From the NCBI RefSeq assembly GCF_004793635.1, contig NZ_SRXV01000003.1, positions 593,023 through 657,022 of the forward strand: a stretch of DNA of 64,000 nucleotides. The letters are read 5' to 3'. The notes under the pieces were generated by a model that worked only from the letters and a program-made list of their open reading frames with translations, searched no databases and was not told the origin of the DNA. The DNA is from Marinicauda pacifica. Lineage in GTDB: Bacteria; Pseudomonadota; Alphaproteobacteria; Caulobacterales; Maricaulaceae. Below, piece by piece: positions 7,571-14,399 of the stretch; the stretch's first letter is position 1; every line of letters starts with the position of its first letter. The position numbers were made by a program, and so were the translations under genes.

Positions 7571-8266
7571 ATGCGTACACATCTCGCACTCCTGGCGACA
7601 GCTGCCAGCTTCGTGCTTCTTCCGGCCGCTCAGGCCCAGACCGCGCCTGAGGTGGAAGCCAATGTCGCCTTCGTTTCCGACTATCGCTTCCGCGGTGTCT
7701 CTCTGAGCGATGAGACACTGGCGCTCCAGGGCGGGCTCGATCTCGGCTTTGACAGCGGCCTCTACGTGGGGGCCTGGGGCTCGAGCATCGAACCGGTCGG
7801 CGATTCTGAGGTAGAGGTTGATCTCTATGCCGGATATGGCGCAGAGCTCACCGAAGGGCTCAGCTTCGATGTCGGCGTGCTGGCTTATGTCTATCCCGGC
7901 CAGGAAGACACGGCCTATGGCGAAGTCTACGCCAGTCTCACGGGCGCCACGGGTATCGTGGAGTCCTCTGTCGGCGTTGCCTACGCACCGGAGCAAGACA
8001 ATATCGGCAACGATGACAATCTCTATGTCTTCTATTCCGGCAGTGCCCCGCTGGGTGAGTCCGGGCTCGGGCTCGTCTTCGGCGTGGGGTATGAAACCGG
8101 CGCTTTCGGAGATCCGGACGGCGATGGTGACGACAAGATCGACTGGACGCTCGGGCTGACAGCCTCGGGCTACGGACTCGACTGGGGTCTTGCCTATGTC
8201 GACACGAGCGAAGAGGGCGAGGGAGTGGAATCCCAAGTCGTCTTGTCTGTCGGCAAATCCTTCTGA
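7571..8266 (+). CDS. TorF family putative porin (TIGR02001-like)
   Basis: Predicted outer-membrane beta-barrel of 231 residues. The signal peptide ends AQAQ near residue 22. The mature part begins with the family motif VAFVSDYRFRGVSLSDE and alternates short amphipathic strands (GLYVGAWGSS, VEVDLYAGYGAEL), ending in the aromatic SKSF that is typical of barrel proteins. Similar genes often lie beside amtB in Caulobacterales, so a role in nitrogen compound uptake is plausible but inferred. RBS GGGGAG at 7557-7562 precedes the ATG. A strong terminator follows. Confidence 0.85.
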   Translation: MRTHLALLATAASFVLLPAAQAQTAPEVEANVAFVSDYRFRGVSLSDETLALQGGLDLGFDSGLYVGAWGSSIEPVGDSEVEVDLYAGYGAELTEGLSFDVGVLAYVYPGQEDTAYGEVYASLTGATGIVESSVGVAYAPEQDNIGNDDNLYVFYSGSAPLGESGLGLVFGVGYETGAFGDPDGDGDDKIDWTLGLTASGYGLDWGLAYVDTSEEGEGVESQVVLSVGKSF

Positions 8267-8291
8267 TCGACGCTCTCGGACGGACAGGATT

Positions 8292-8322
8292 GGCGCAGCC
8301 GCTGGCTGCGCCTTTTCTGTTT
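8292..8322. terminator. Bidirectional terminator between porin gene and hslU
   Basis: Perfect nine-base stem GGCGCAGCC/GGCTGCGCC with a three-base loop and a T-rich tail on the plus strand. It lies between two convergent genes, 18 bases before the hslU stop. Confidence 0.85.
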
Positions 8323-8339
8323 CTCACCGCTGCCTGGAG

Positions 8340-9644
8340 CTAGAGAATGAATTTCGAGAGGTCGGCATTCTTGGCGAGGCTGTCGACACGTTCGCGCACA
8401 TAGTCGGCATCGATCGTGATCGTTTCACCGGCCCGATCCGACGCGGTGTAGCTGATCTCTTCAACCAGTTTTTCCATGATGGTCTGAAGACGGCGCGCGC
8501 CGATATTCTCCACGCTTGCATTCACTTCGGCGGCGTAATCGGCAACGGCATCGATGGCGCTGTCCTCGATGATCAATGAGACCTCCTCGGTCTTGATCAG
8601 CTCGATGTATTGCGTGACGAGGCTGGCTTCAGGCTCCGTCAGGATGGCGCGGAAATCATCTCGCGTGAGCGCCTTGAGCTCGACGCGTATGGGTAGGCGG
8701 CCCTGCAGCTCTGGGAGCAAATCGCTCGGCTTGGTAACGTGGAACGCGCCGGAAGCGATAAACAGCATGTGGTCGGTTTTCACCGGTCCGTACTTTGTCG
8801 CCACGGTGGCACCCTCGATGAGTGGGAGAAGATCGCGTTGAACACCTTCCCGGCTGACATCGGCACCGCGTCCTTCCGCGCGCGCAGCAATCTTGTCGAT
8901 CTCGTCGAGAAAGATGATCCCTTCGTTTTCCGCCAGGCGTAGCGCCTCCTGCTGGATCTGGCTCTCGTCGATCAGCTTGTCGGCCTCCTCCGCGATCAGC
9001 GGCTCATAGGCCTGCTTGACCGTGGTGCGCAGCGTCTTCTTCTGCTTGCCGAAACCCTTACCCAGAAGGTCGGACAGATTGATCATCGAGACCGAGCCGG
9101 GCATTCCGGGGATGTCGAGGCCGGGACCGCCGGCGGCATCGTCGGTGACCTCGATCTCGATCTCCCGGTCGTCGAGCTCGCCGGAAAGGAGCTTCTTGCG
9201 GAAGCTTTCGCGAGTCGACTCGCCGGCATTGTCACCCACCAGAGCCTCGATCACGCGGCGTTCGGCTGCCGAGTGAGCCTTGGCGCGAACCTCCTCCCGT
9301 TTCCTGTCGCGGACGATCCCGATGGACACCTCGACCAGATCCCGGGCAATGGAGTCCACATCCCGGCCTACATAGCCGACCTCGGTGAACTTGGTGGCTT
9401 CCACCTTGAGGAAGGGCGCGCCGGCGAGCTTGGCGAGGCGGCGGGAGATTTCCGTCTTGCCGACCCCGGTCGGGCCGATCATCAAGATATTCTTCGGCGT
9501 GACCTCTTCCTGAAGGGACTCCGGCAGGCGTTTGCGGCGCCAGCGATTGCGCAGGGCGATCGCCACGGCCTTCTTCGCCTCGTGCTGGCCGATAATGTGC
9601 CGGTCGAGTTCGTGGACGATTTCGCGCGGGGAAAAGTCGGTCAT
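8340..9644 (-). CDS. hslU: ATP-dependent protease ATPase subunit HslU
   Basis: AAA+ unfoldase that feeds substrates to the HslV peptidase; 434 residues. It begins [20 protein letters not shown], has Walker [10 protein letters not shown] near residue 57, the inserted I-domain in the middle, Walker [10 protein letters not shown] near residue 245, and ends KFIL as expected for a tail that docks into HslV. The partner hslV lies 703 bases upstream on the same strand, but the two are separated by an opposite-strand VOC gene and a copy of the Leu/Tyr motif. hslU therefore needs either a long readthrough or its own promoter. Confidence 0.96.
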   Translation of the reverse strand: MTDFSPREIVHELDRHIIGQHEAKKAVAIALRNRWRRKRLPESLQEEVTPKNILMIGPTGVGKTEISRRLAKLAGAPFLKVEATKFTEVGYVGRDVDSIARDLVEVSIGIVRDRKREEVRAKAHSAAERRVIEALVGDNAGESTRESFRKKLLSGELDDREIEIEVTDDAAGGPGLDIPGMPGSVSMINLSDLLGKGFGKQKKTLRTTVKQAYEPLIAEEADKLIDESQIQQEALRLAENEGIIFLDEIDKIAARAEGRGADVSREGVQRDLLPLIEGATVATKYGPVKTDHMLFIASGAFHVTKPSDLLPELQGRLPIRVELKALTRDDFRAILTEPEASLVTQYIELIKTEEVSLIIEDSAIDAVADYAAEVNASVENIGARRLQTIMEKLVEEISYTASDRAGETITIDADYVRERVDSLAKNADLSKFIL

Positions 9645-9726
9645 GGGTCAGTCAATCACATTTTCTGGCAAGGACGCATTCATGTAGTCTCGCGCTTCGC
9701 CGCACAAAAGACCGGAGCTGCCCCTT

Positions 9727-10161
9727 ATGACGAACCAACCTGCCCGTCCCCGCTTCCACCTGGCCTTTCCGGTTCACGATCTTGAAAGTGCCAGGCGCTT
9801 CTATGCCGGGACGATGGGCTGCGAGACCGGCCGGGAAAGCGAGCACTGGATCGACTTCGATTTCTACGGCCATCAGGTCGTCGCCCACCTGTCTCCGGAA
9901 GAGTGCGGGCGCGGCGAGACCAATCCGGTGGACGGCAAGGCGATCCCGGTGCGCCATTTCGGCCTGATCCTGGACTGGACCGATTGGGAAGAGCTGTCGG
10001 AGCGTTTGAAGCGGGCCGGGGCCGACTTCCTGGTCGATCCGCATGTGCGCTTCCAAGACCAGCCGGGTGAGCAGGCTACGATGTTCGTGCGCGACCCCAG
10101 CGGAAATGCTCTGGAATTCAAGGCCTTTCGGGATGAGGGGCAGATTTTCGCCAGCGAGTAG
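9727..10161 (+). CDS. VOC (glyoxalase/dioxygenase-fold) family protein
   Basis: Vicinal-oxygen-chelate protein of 144 residues with the paired beta-alpha-beta-beta-beta modules: FHLAFPVHDLESARRFYAG at the N-terminus and MFVRDPSGNALEFKAF near the C-terminus. Candidate metal ligands are the first-strand His (FHLAF), His in PVRHFGL and Glu in NALEFK. Length and the HWIDFDFYGHQ stretch resemble uncharacterised alphaproteobacterial VOC proteins; the substrate cannot be told. It sits on the opposite strand between hslU and hslV, an unusual position. Confidence 0.82.
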   Translation: MTNQPARPRFHLAFPVHDLESARRFYAGTMGCETGRESEHWIDFDFYGHQVVAHLSPEECGRGETNPVDGKAIPVRHFGLILDWTDWEELSERLKRAGADFLVDPHVRFQDQPGEQATMFVRDPSGNALEFKAFRDEGQIFASE

Positions 10162-10206
10162 CGCCCTTACGTGCCAATGCGTGAGAAAATTCCCTGGGCC
10201 GAGCCG

Positions 10207-10260
10207 ATGCGACTCCTACTACTATCACGACTACCACGCCCCCTCAGCCCGGGCGGGTGA
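10207..10260 (+). CDS. Possible Leu-rich leader peptide (copy B of the motif)
   Basis: A complete 17-codon frame from ATG at 10207: MRLLLLSRLPRPLSPGG, with CTC CTA CTA CTA and a further CTA. CTA is a rare Leu codon in GC-rich genomes, and runs of it are characteristic of leucine-operon attenuator peptides. However, no biosynthetic gene follows; the next gene is hslV on the other strand. It may be an orphan or decayed leader, or the resemblance may be fortuitous. No strong ribosome binding site is visible. Confidence 0.3.
   Translation: MRLLLLSRLPRPLSPGG
10213..10237 (+). repeat. Leu/Tyr-codon-rich intergenic motif, copy B
   Basis: Reads CTCCTACTACTATCACGACT then ACCAC. Compared with copies A and C it carries one extra triplet in the middle, which keeps all reading frames intact. 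It lies between the convergent VOC gene and hslV. Confidence 0.65.
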
Positions 10261-10334
10261 TGCGCGTCTTTCCGCTGGCGGTTGGTGGGCTGTCCTGTCG
10301 AGAGTGAATAAGTCTACAGCCCGCACCGCCTCGG

Positions 10335-10362
10335 GTGGAGACATTCGCTACAATGTCTCCAC
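10335..10362. other. Hairpin spanning the hslV stop codon
   Basis: Perfect 11-base stem GTGGAGACATT/AATGTCTCCAC with a six-base loop. The hslV stop codon (10348-10350) lies in the loop. No T tract follows on either strand, so it is more likely a 3'-end stabiliser or partial terminator than a classical intrinsic terminator. Confidence 0.6.
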
Positions 10363-10896
10363 TGTCAGGTTCTCGTTGGAGAAGACGCAGATTTCGGCTG
10401 CGATCTTCATCGCCTTGCGGGCAATGGTCTCGGCGTCCGACTCGTAGTCCATGAGGGCGCGAGCCGCCGACAGCGCGAAATTGCCGCCCGACCCGATCGC
10501 GGCGATGCCATGTTCGGGTTCGAGCACGTCGCCGGCACCGGTCAGGATGTAGGTTTCATCCTTGTCGGCCACGATGAGCATGGCTTCGAGCCGGCGCATG
10601 TAGCGATCCGTGCGCCAGTCCTTGGCAAGCTCCACGCAGGCGCGTGCGAGCTGTCCGGGGTGGCTTTCAAGCTTGGCTTCGAGACGCTCGAACAGGGCAA
10701 ACGCGTCGGCTGTGGTGCCGGCAAATCCGGCCACGACCGAGCCACCCGCCAGAGGGCGCACCTTGCGTGCCGTCGCCTTGACGATCGTATTGCCGATGGA
10801 GACCTGGCCGTCGCCCACCAGGGCAAGCGCCCCGTTCTTGCGTACGCACAGAATGGTCGTGCCGCGCCATCCGGGAAACTGGCGTTCTTCGCTCAT
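10348..10896 (-). CDS. hslV: ATP-dependent protease peptidase subunit HslV
   Basis: Threonine peptidase that forms a double hexamer capped by HslU. The protein has 182 residues with a short extension ([12 protein letters not shown]) before the [10 protein letters not shown] segment, so the catalytic threonine should be exposed by removal of about 12 residues, as in other alphaproteobacterial Hsl[10 protein letters not shown], the [15 protein letters not shown] region and [14 protein letters not shown] are family motifs. hslU follows on the same strand after a 703-base interruption. Confidence 0.95.
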   Translation of the reverse strand: MSEERQFPGWRGTTILCVRKNGALALVGDGQVSIGNTIVKATARKVRPLAGGSVVAGFAGTTADAFALFERLEAKLESHPGQLARACVELAKDWRTDRYMRRLEAMLIVADKDETYILTGAGDVLEPEHGIAAIGSGGNFALSAARALMDYESDAETIARKAMKIAAEICVFSNENLTVETL

Positions 10897-10985
10897 CGCG
10901 CCTGTCCTTTTATCCTACTGTTTTCAAATGCCAGCCTCGATGTGGCCGGTCGCCGTGCCCGCTTCAAGTCGGACAAGCCCGGCTT

Positions 10986-11504
10986 TCACACCGTGATCTC
11001 GAGCCGGTCGCCGGGCGAAACCTTGCCCAGCACGTCGATCAGGTCCTCCTTTGCGAGCGCCACGCACCCCAGTGTCGGCGGATAGCCGGGCTTCGCACAG
11101 TGCAGGAAGATCGCCGATCCCAGCCCGGGTACCGGCGGATCGTCGTTATGACCGAGAATCACGACGATGTCGTAGAGCTCGTCCTGACGCTGGAGCGTCT
11201 CGCAACTGGCCGCATAGGGCAGGCGTACCGGACGGTTATAGGCGGGATCTTCGGGAGAATCGCACCAGCCATCCTCCGGCTGTGTCGGATCGATCACGAG
11301 CCGGGTATGGGGCCGGGCCAACCGATCGGGCCGGAAGAGCGCGCGCCGGATTGGCCAATGGCCGACGGGCGAGGCGCCATCGCCCTCGCGCTTGTCTTCG
11401 GCAGCGACCAGCCCGTTCTTCCCGAGTGCGCACCGCACGCGGGTCAGCTTATCGGGTGTGGGTCCGTATTCGAACCAGCCGTCTTTGGTGGCGCGCAGAA
11501 TCAT
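10986..11504 (-). CDS. L,D-transpeptidase (YkuD) family protein
   Basis: Compact 172-residue protein beginning MILRATKDGWFEYG. It carries REGDGASPVGHWPIRRALFR in the first half and the catalytic region near residue 140: a conserved His (AIFLHCAKP) followed after about ten residues by TLGCVAL with the nucleophilic Cys. YkuD domains cross-link peptidoglycan or attach proteins to it. No signal peptide is visible with this start. The open frame extends upstream (other ATGs at 11546 and 11561), but those add no recognised domain. The start at 11504 was preferred by comparison with short homologues beginning in the same way; no good RBS supports any of them. Confidence 0.75.
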   Translation of the reverse strand: MILRATKDGWFEYGPTPDKLTRVRCALGKNGLVAAEDKREGDGASPVGHWPIRRALFRPDRLARPHTRLVIDPTQPEDGWCDSPEDPAYNRPVRLPYAASCETLQRQDELYDIVVILGHNDDPPVPGLGSAIFLHCAKPGYPPTLGCVALAKEDLIDVLGKVSPGDRLEITV

Positions 11505-11923
11505 GAGCGACAGGCTTACACGCGCGCGTCCGGCAAGGCGAGACATCGTAAGCCATGCCATTCGGCGGGTCTGGTCGCAGCGAAGGTTTAAAAAAGAAGA
11601 AGGAAGACCGCGGTCCAGGCCTGCGCGAGCTGCCGCTCGCTCTTCAGACAGAGCGGGTCGGCGCGGGACGCCCGGCTCGCCGGCGCGAAACCGCCGATTC
11701 CGCGGATGTCCCGCCACCGCCCCCACCACGGGGTGTTGCCCTTTCACGATGGGCTCACAATCTTTTCAAGCAAGTCCGGGGCCGAGTTGGTGCTAGAAGC
11801 AGGTCTCGCATAATCGAGCAATTTGATGCGGCGCCATCCTCGACGCGGCAAGAATTGCCCGGCAATTTTGTCTCGACGGGAAAACTCTGCCTGGCCAAGG
11901 CCGGCAAGATCACAGGAGCTGAC
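11505..11923. other. 419-base stretch between the L,D-transpeptidase gene and cenR
   Basis: Divergent intergenic region. An open frame in phase with cenR crosses it, but its translation is low-complexity Arg/Pro-rich and has no recognisable domain. An A-rich patch (TTTAAAAAAGAAGAAGGAAG) at 11586-11605 stands out from the GC-rich surroundings. It presumably carries both promoters; no defined operator was seen. Confidence 0.5.
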
Positions 11924-12607
11924 ATGGCGGCCAAGCGAACGGTGCTGATCGTGGACGACGACGCGGACCTGCGCGACGCCCTGGCCGATCAATTTTCTTA
12001 TGACGACGAGTTCGCCGTGCTGACGGCCGATTCGGCAAAGCCTGGAATCAAGCTGGCACAGGACGAACAGGTCGATATCGTGATCCTGGATGTCGGTTTG
12101 CCGGATATGGACGGGCGCGAGGCGTGCCGCATCCTGCGCAAGAATGGCGTGACCAAGCCGGTTATTCTCCTGACCGCGCAGTCGGGCGATGCAGATCACG
12201 TGCTGGGCCTGAGGTCGGGCGCGAGCGACTTCATCGCCAAGCCGGTCAGCTTTGTCGTCCTGCTGGAACGTCTGAACACGCATCTGCGCCGTCACGAACA
12301 GAGCGAGGATGCCGTGCTCCAGCTCGGCCCGTACCAGTTCAAGCCCTCCATGAAACTGCTCCTGGAGGGCGACCGGAAGGTCCGCCTGACCGAGAAGGAA
12401 ACCAATATCCTGAAATACTTGTACCGCGCTGGCGGAGAGACGATCGCCCGCGAGGAATTGTTGGACAAGGTCTGGGGCTATCACCGCGAGGCCAACACGC
12501 ACACGCTGGAAACCCATGTCTACCGGCTGCGCCAGAAGATAGAGCCGGAGGGATCGAAGGCCCGGCTCCTGGTCACGGAGAGCGGCGGCTACCGCCTGCA
12601 GCTTTAA
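11924..12607 (+). CDS. cenR: OmpR-type response regulator, CenR-like
   Basis: Two-domain response regulator of 227 residues. The receiver domain (residues 5-120) has the acidic pair VDDDAD, the phosphoacceptor Asp in ILDVGLPDMDG near residue 55, a Thr in LLTAQ and the Lys in IAKPVSF. A winged-helix DNA-binding domain follows (LTEKETNILKYLYRAGGE, ETHVYRLRQKIEP). The resemblance to Caulobacter CenR, an essential envelope regulator paired with CenK, is close over the whole length, from memory of that sequence. The cognate kinase is not in the window. Start: ATG at 11924 with AGGAG six bases upstream. Its stop interlocks with that of xthA (TTAA). Confidence 0.85.
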   Translation: MAAKRTVLIVDDDADLRDALADQFSYDDEFAVLTADSAKPGIKLAQDEQVDIVILDVGLPDMDGREACRILRKNGVTKPVILLTAQSGDADHVLGLRSGASDFIAKPVSFVVLLERLNTHLRRHEQSEDAVLQLGPYQFKPSMKLLLEGDRKVRLTEKETNILKYLYRAGGETIAREELLDKVWGYHREANTHTLETHVYRLRQKIEPEGSKARLLVTESGGYRLQL

Positions 12608-13416
12608 AGGTGCAGGCGCAGCGTGACCGGGGCATGGTCGGACGGCTTTTCCCAGTCGCGCGTATGGTCCCAGACGGTGAAGGCCGATCGTCCCGCTGAC
12701 AGCGCGGCTGCGCGGAGCGGCGGGGTCACCCAGATATGGTCGAGGCGGCGGCCGCGATTGGATTTACGCCAGTCGCGGTTGCGATAGCTCCACCAGGTGA
12801 AAATTTTCTCATCCTCGCCAGCAAGGGCGCGGGCCACGTCGATGAAATCGGCCGCCGCTCGAACCCGCTCCAGCCCTTCCGTTTCAACCGGGGTGTGGGA
12901 GACGACTTTGAGTAGTTGCTTGTGAGACCAGACATCGTTTTCGTGCGGCGCGATATTGAAATCTCCGACGGCGACGATGTCTGGATCCTCCCGGGAGCGG
13001 CGCGCAAAATAGGCTTCAAGCTTCTCCAGAAAATCCAGCTTGTGCGCGAAGCGCGGGTTGATCTCCGGGTCCGGCTCGTCGCCACCCGCCGGAATGTAGT
13101 AGTTCTGGATCTCGATCCCCTGGACGCGCACGCGCTGGGCCCGGGCCTCCAGCCTGGAGCAGATCTCCTGACCGTCGAGCGTCTCCATCGGCAGGCGCGA
13201 GACCGTGGCCACCCCATGCATGCCCTTCTGGCCGGTGACGTGGACATGTGGGTAGCCCATCTGGGCGAATGCCTTGTAGGGGAATTGATCTTCCTGGCAC
13301 TTGATCTCCTGCAGGCAGATCACGTCAGGATCGGCCTGCTCGGCGAAATTGGCGACGAGCGGCGCGCGCAGGCGTACCGAATTGATGTTCCAAGTAGCAA
13401 TGGTCAGCCCGCTCAC
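12604..13416 (-). CDS. xthA: Exodeoxyribonuclease III
   Basis: Metal-dependent AP endonuclease/3'-5' exonuclease of base excision repair, 270 residues. Family motifs in order: TWNINSVRLR (residue 8), the metal-binding Glu in CLQEIKCQED (residue 36), GDFNIAPHENDVW near residue 150, the WWSYRNRDWRKSNRGRRLDH region near residue 215, and the catalytic SDHAPV close to the end. It converges on cenR and the two genes share the four bases TTAA for their stops. The small gene at 13443 lies 26 bases upstream on the same strand and may be cotranscribed. Confidence 0.94.
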   Translation of the reverse strand: MSGLTIATWNINSVRLRAPLVANFAEQADPDVICLQEIKCQEDQFPYKAFAQMGYPHVHVTGQKGMHGVATVSRLPMETLDGQEICSRLEARAQRVRVQGIEIQNYYIPAGGDEPDPEINPRFAHKLDFLEKLEAYFARRSREDPDIVAVGDFNIAPHENDVWSHKQLLKVVSHTPVETEGLERVRAAADFIDVARALAGEDEKIFTWWSYRNRDWRKSNRGRRLDHIWVTPPLRAAALSAGRSAFTVWDHTRDWEKPSDHAPVTLRLHL

Positions 13417-13442
13417 GACCGGCCTCCTTCTGGACTATCTGA

Positions 13443-14072
13443 TCAGAGAATATTGAGGGTGGCGCCGGCCAGGCCCACCGGCCAGCGTCCGCGTACATAG
13501 AGACGCCAGCGCGCCAGGAAGGGGTGCGGGGGTTCCTGGTCCTCGGCTTCGGCCAGAAGCACGAGCACCGCGCCATTGGCGGCCTGGACCAGCCCGCCCG
13601 CTGCTGCGTTGATGACGGATTCGTCGAAGACGTCGTCAATTGCGCCGGCCGCCTCTGCGGCCTCGCGCGCTATTTCTCCGATCTTCGACGCCACCAGCAT
13701 CTGCGCGGCCTGTAACGCTTCTTCGTCCAGCCGCGCCAGCGCGGCTTCGACAAGACCGGTGCGGATCATTTCTTCGGCTTCCCAGGCGCCGCCATCGACG
13801 TCGCCGGCTTCCGCGGCTGCGATCGCGTCCTCCCAGTCGCCCAGGCTGGCCGGCTCGGCCTCAGGAAAGCCCAGCCCGTCGAGATAGGCGCGGGCCAGTG
13901 TCATCTCGCGCCGGTCGAGCGGCTCGCCGAGGCGGGAAAAGAAGGCGGGGTCCTTGATGCTCTCGGCAAAGGCGCGAGCCTTGTAGAGCAGGGGTATTTC
14001 ATCGAGCAGACGGGCCACGATGTCTTCGCTGCCCGCTGCGCCGCCGTCGCTGGAAGGGTCGAAATCACTCAT
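13443..14072 (-). CDS. Conserved-looking protein of unknown function upstream of xthA
   Basis: 209 residues from the ATG at 14072 (MSDFDPSSDGG). The protein is acidic and helix-rich, with many Ala/Glu repeats (WEDAIAAAEAGDVDGGAWEA, RLDEEALQAAQMLVASKIG). It has no transmembrane segment and ends FLARWRLYVRGRWPVGLAGATLNIL. No catalytic motif is apparent. The open frame continues upstream to 14219 with a low-complexity translation, so the later start was chosen. It lies 26 bases from xthA on the same strand, suggesting an operon. Confidence 0.6.
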   Translation of the reverse strand: MSDFDPSSDGGAAGSEDIVARLLDEIPLLYKARAFAESIKDPAFFSRLGEPLDRREMTLARAYLDGLGFPEAEPASLGDWEDAIAAAEAGDVDGGAWEAEEMIRTGLVEAALARLDEEALQAAQMLVASKIGEIAREAAEAAGAIDDVFDESVINAAAGGLVQAANGAVLVLLAEAEDQEPPHPFLARWRLYVRGRWPVGLAGATLNIL

Positions 14073-14399
14073 GCCCGCTATGTAGCGTGCCAGATCGCCC
14101 GACCATAGCGCAAAGCTGCGATCCTCGGCCGTCTGGCTTCGGGACGTCTTCTGCAAGCGCGCTTCAAGGGGGAGCGGGGTATGCCCGGCGGCGGAAGGGG
14201 GAGGCCCGCCGCCGGGCACTTTACCGCGAAGGGGATCGCGGCTGCGGGCAAAACATCTGAGCGCGCAGCGGGGGGACGGCGCCGCGTCAGAGCTTCAAGG
14301 CCTGCAGCGACATTTATGACACGGACCAGCGCGTTTGTTCAATTAAATTCGAGAAAGGATTTGTAAGTGTGATTTTTGACACAGGCGGCGCGCGTCGGC
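14073..14399. other. 327-base intergenic stretch
   Basis: Lies between the start of the unknown gene and the 3' end of the GGDEF/EAL gene, both on the minus strand. An AT-rich patch at 14335-14385 (TTCAATTAAATTCGAGAAAG and onward) could hold a promoter for the minus-strand pair. A 61-codon plus-strand frame at 14181-14366 is Arg/Ala-rich and was not accepted as a gene. Confidence 0.45.

Noticed and set aside
14181..14366. 61-codon plus-strand frame between the unknown gene and the GGDEF/EAL gene
   Set aside because: Arg/Ala-rich translation, no ribosome binding site and no recognisable motif.
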